Shown here: piece after piece, positions 5,540 through 5,610 of the stretch | How the letters are laid out: every line of letters starts with the position of its first letter | Numbering within the stretch: the stretch's first letter is position 1 | Source of the DNA: Gammaproteobacteria bacterium | GTDB taxonomy: Bacteria; Pseudomonadota; Gammaproteobacteria; DSM-26407 | Assembly (NCBI GenBank): GCA_028694565.1 | Contig: JAQVKR010000199.1 | Coordinates: forward strand, 1-5,610 | DNA: 5,610 bases | Reading direction: 5' to 3' | Notes under the pieces: generated by a model | Seen by the model: only the letters and a program-made list of their open reading frames with translations | Database searches by the model: none | What the model was told of the DNA's origin: nothing | Position numbers and translations under genes: made by a program

Positions 5540-5610
5540 TCAGCCCTCCACCACGATCTTGCGCGGCTGGACCTTCTCCTGCTTCGGAATCACCACCTCC
5601 AGCACGCCGT
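5540..5610 (-). CDS. Small heat-shock protein (Hsp20), C-terminal fragment at window edge
   Basis: Only the last 22 codons and the TGA stop are inside the window; the gene continues past the right edge. The translation starts GVLEVVIPK and ends RKIVVEG. GVLxVxIPK is the closing signature of the alpha-crystallin domain, and KIVV supplies the I-x-V anchor used in sHsp oligomer assembly. Stop codon, frame and the 63-nt gap to the J-protein gene are consistent with it being the upstream member of the same transcription unit. This tail, ending a few residues after the anchor, is closer to the common bacterial Hsp20 consensus than that of the second sHsp. The cluster therefore carries two distinct paralogues, not a recent duplication. 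A 22-residue fragment cannot support a subfamily name. Confidence 0.88.
   Translation of the reverse strand, partial: GVLEVVIPKQEKVQPRKIVVEG

Overview
The window is very GC-rich, apart from one conspicuous AT-rich stretch. It reads as a chromosomal piece of a proteobacterium, most likely a gammaproteobacterium. That guess rests on a NorD/CbbO-type protein, a DegP/DegQ-type periplasmic protease (so the cell has an outer membrane), a CbpA-like J-protein and a REP-like palindrome. A CbbO/NorD protein beside a sulfur-oxygenase-reductase-like protein would suit a sulfur-oxidising or denitrifying autotroph, but this is inference.

Layout: (1) bases 2-1480, plus strand: the C-terminal part of a VWA/MIDAS protein of the NorD/CbbO family, cut by the window edge. 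(2) Bases 1481-1802: the junction between two convergent genes. It has no gene but holds a GTAG-headed REP-like palindrome, fifteen tandem 7-bp units and a textbook intrinsic terminator for the minus-strand gene. (3) Bases 1803-2252, minus strand: a 149-residue ferredoxin-fold (ABM/SOR-like) protein carrying a Cys and an HxxxH motif at spacings resembling the iron-site half of sulfur oxygenase reductase. Its promoter lies in an AT-rich island (2291-2410, about 32% G+C) with two dyad sequences that look like operators. (4) Bases 2416-2484: two GC-rich hairpins behind the next gene. (5) Bases 2493-5610, minus strand: a protein-quality-control cluster transcribed in the order small heat-shock protein (only its last 22 residues are in the window), CbpA-like J-protein, second small heat-shock protein, DegQ-like protease/chaperone.

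The cluster combines cytoplasmic holdases (two Hsp20s), a J-protein that would pass clients to DnaK, and a periplasmic protease. The gaps are 63, 141 and 11 nt. The 141-nt gap has a possible internal promoter, so the second Hsp20 and the protease could also be expressed separately. The SOR-like gene lies downstream on the same strand but has its own promoter and terminator. I see no transposase, CRISPR array, tRNA or rRNA.
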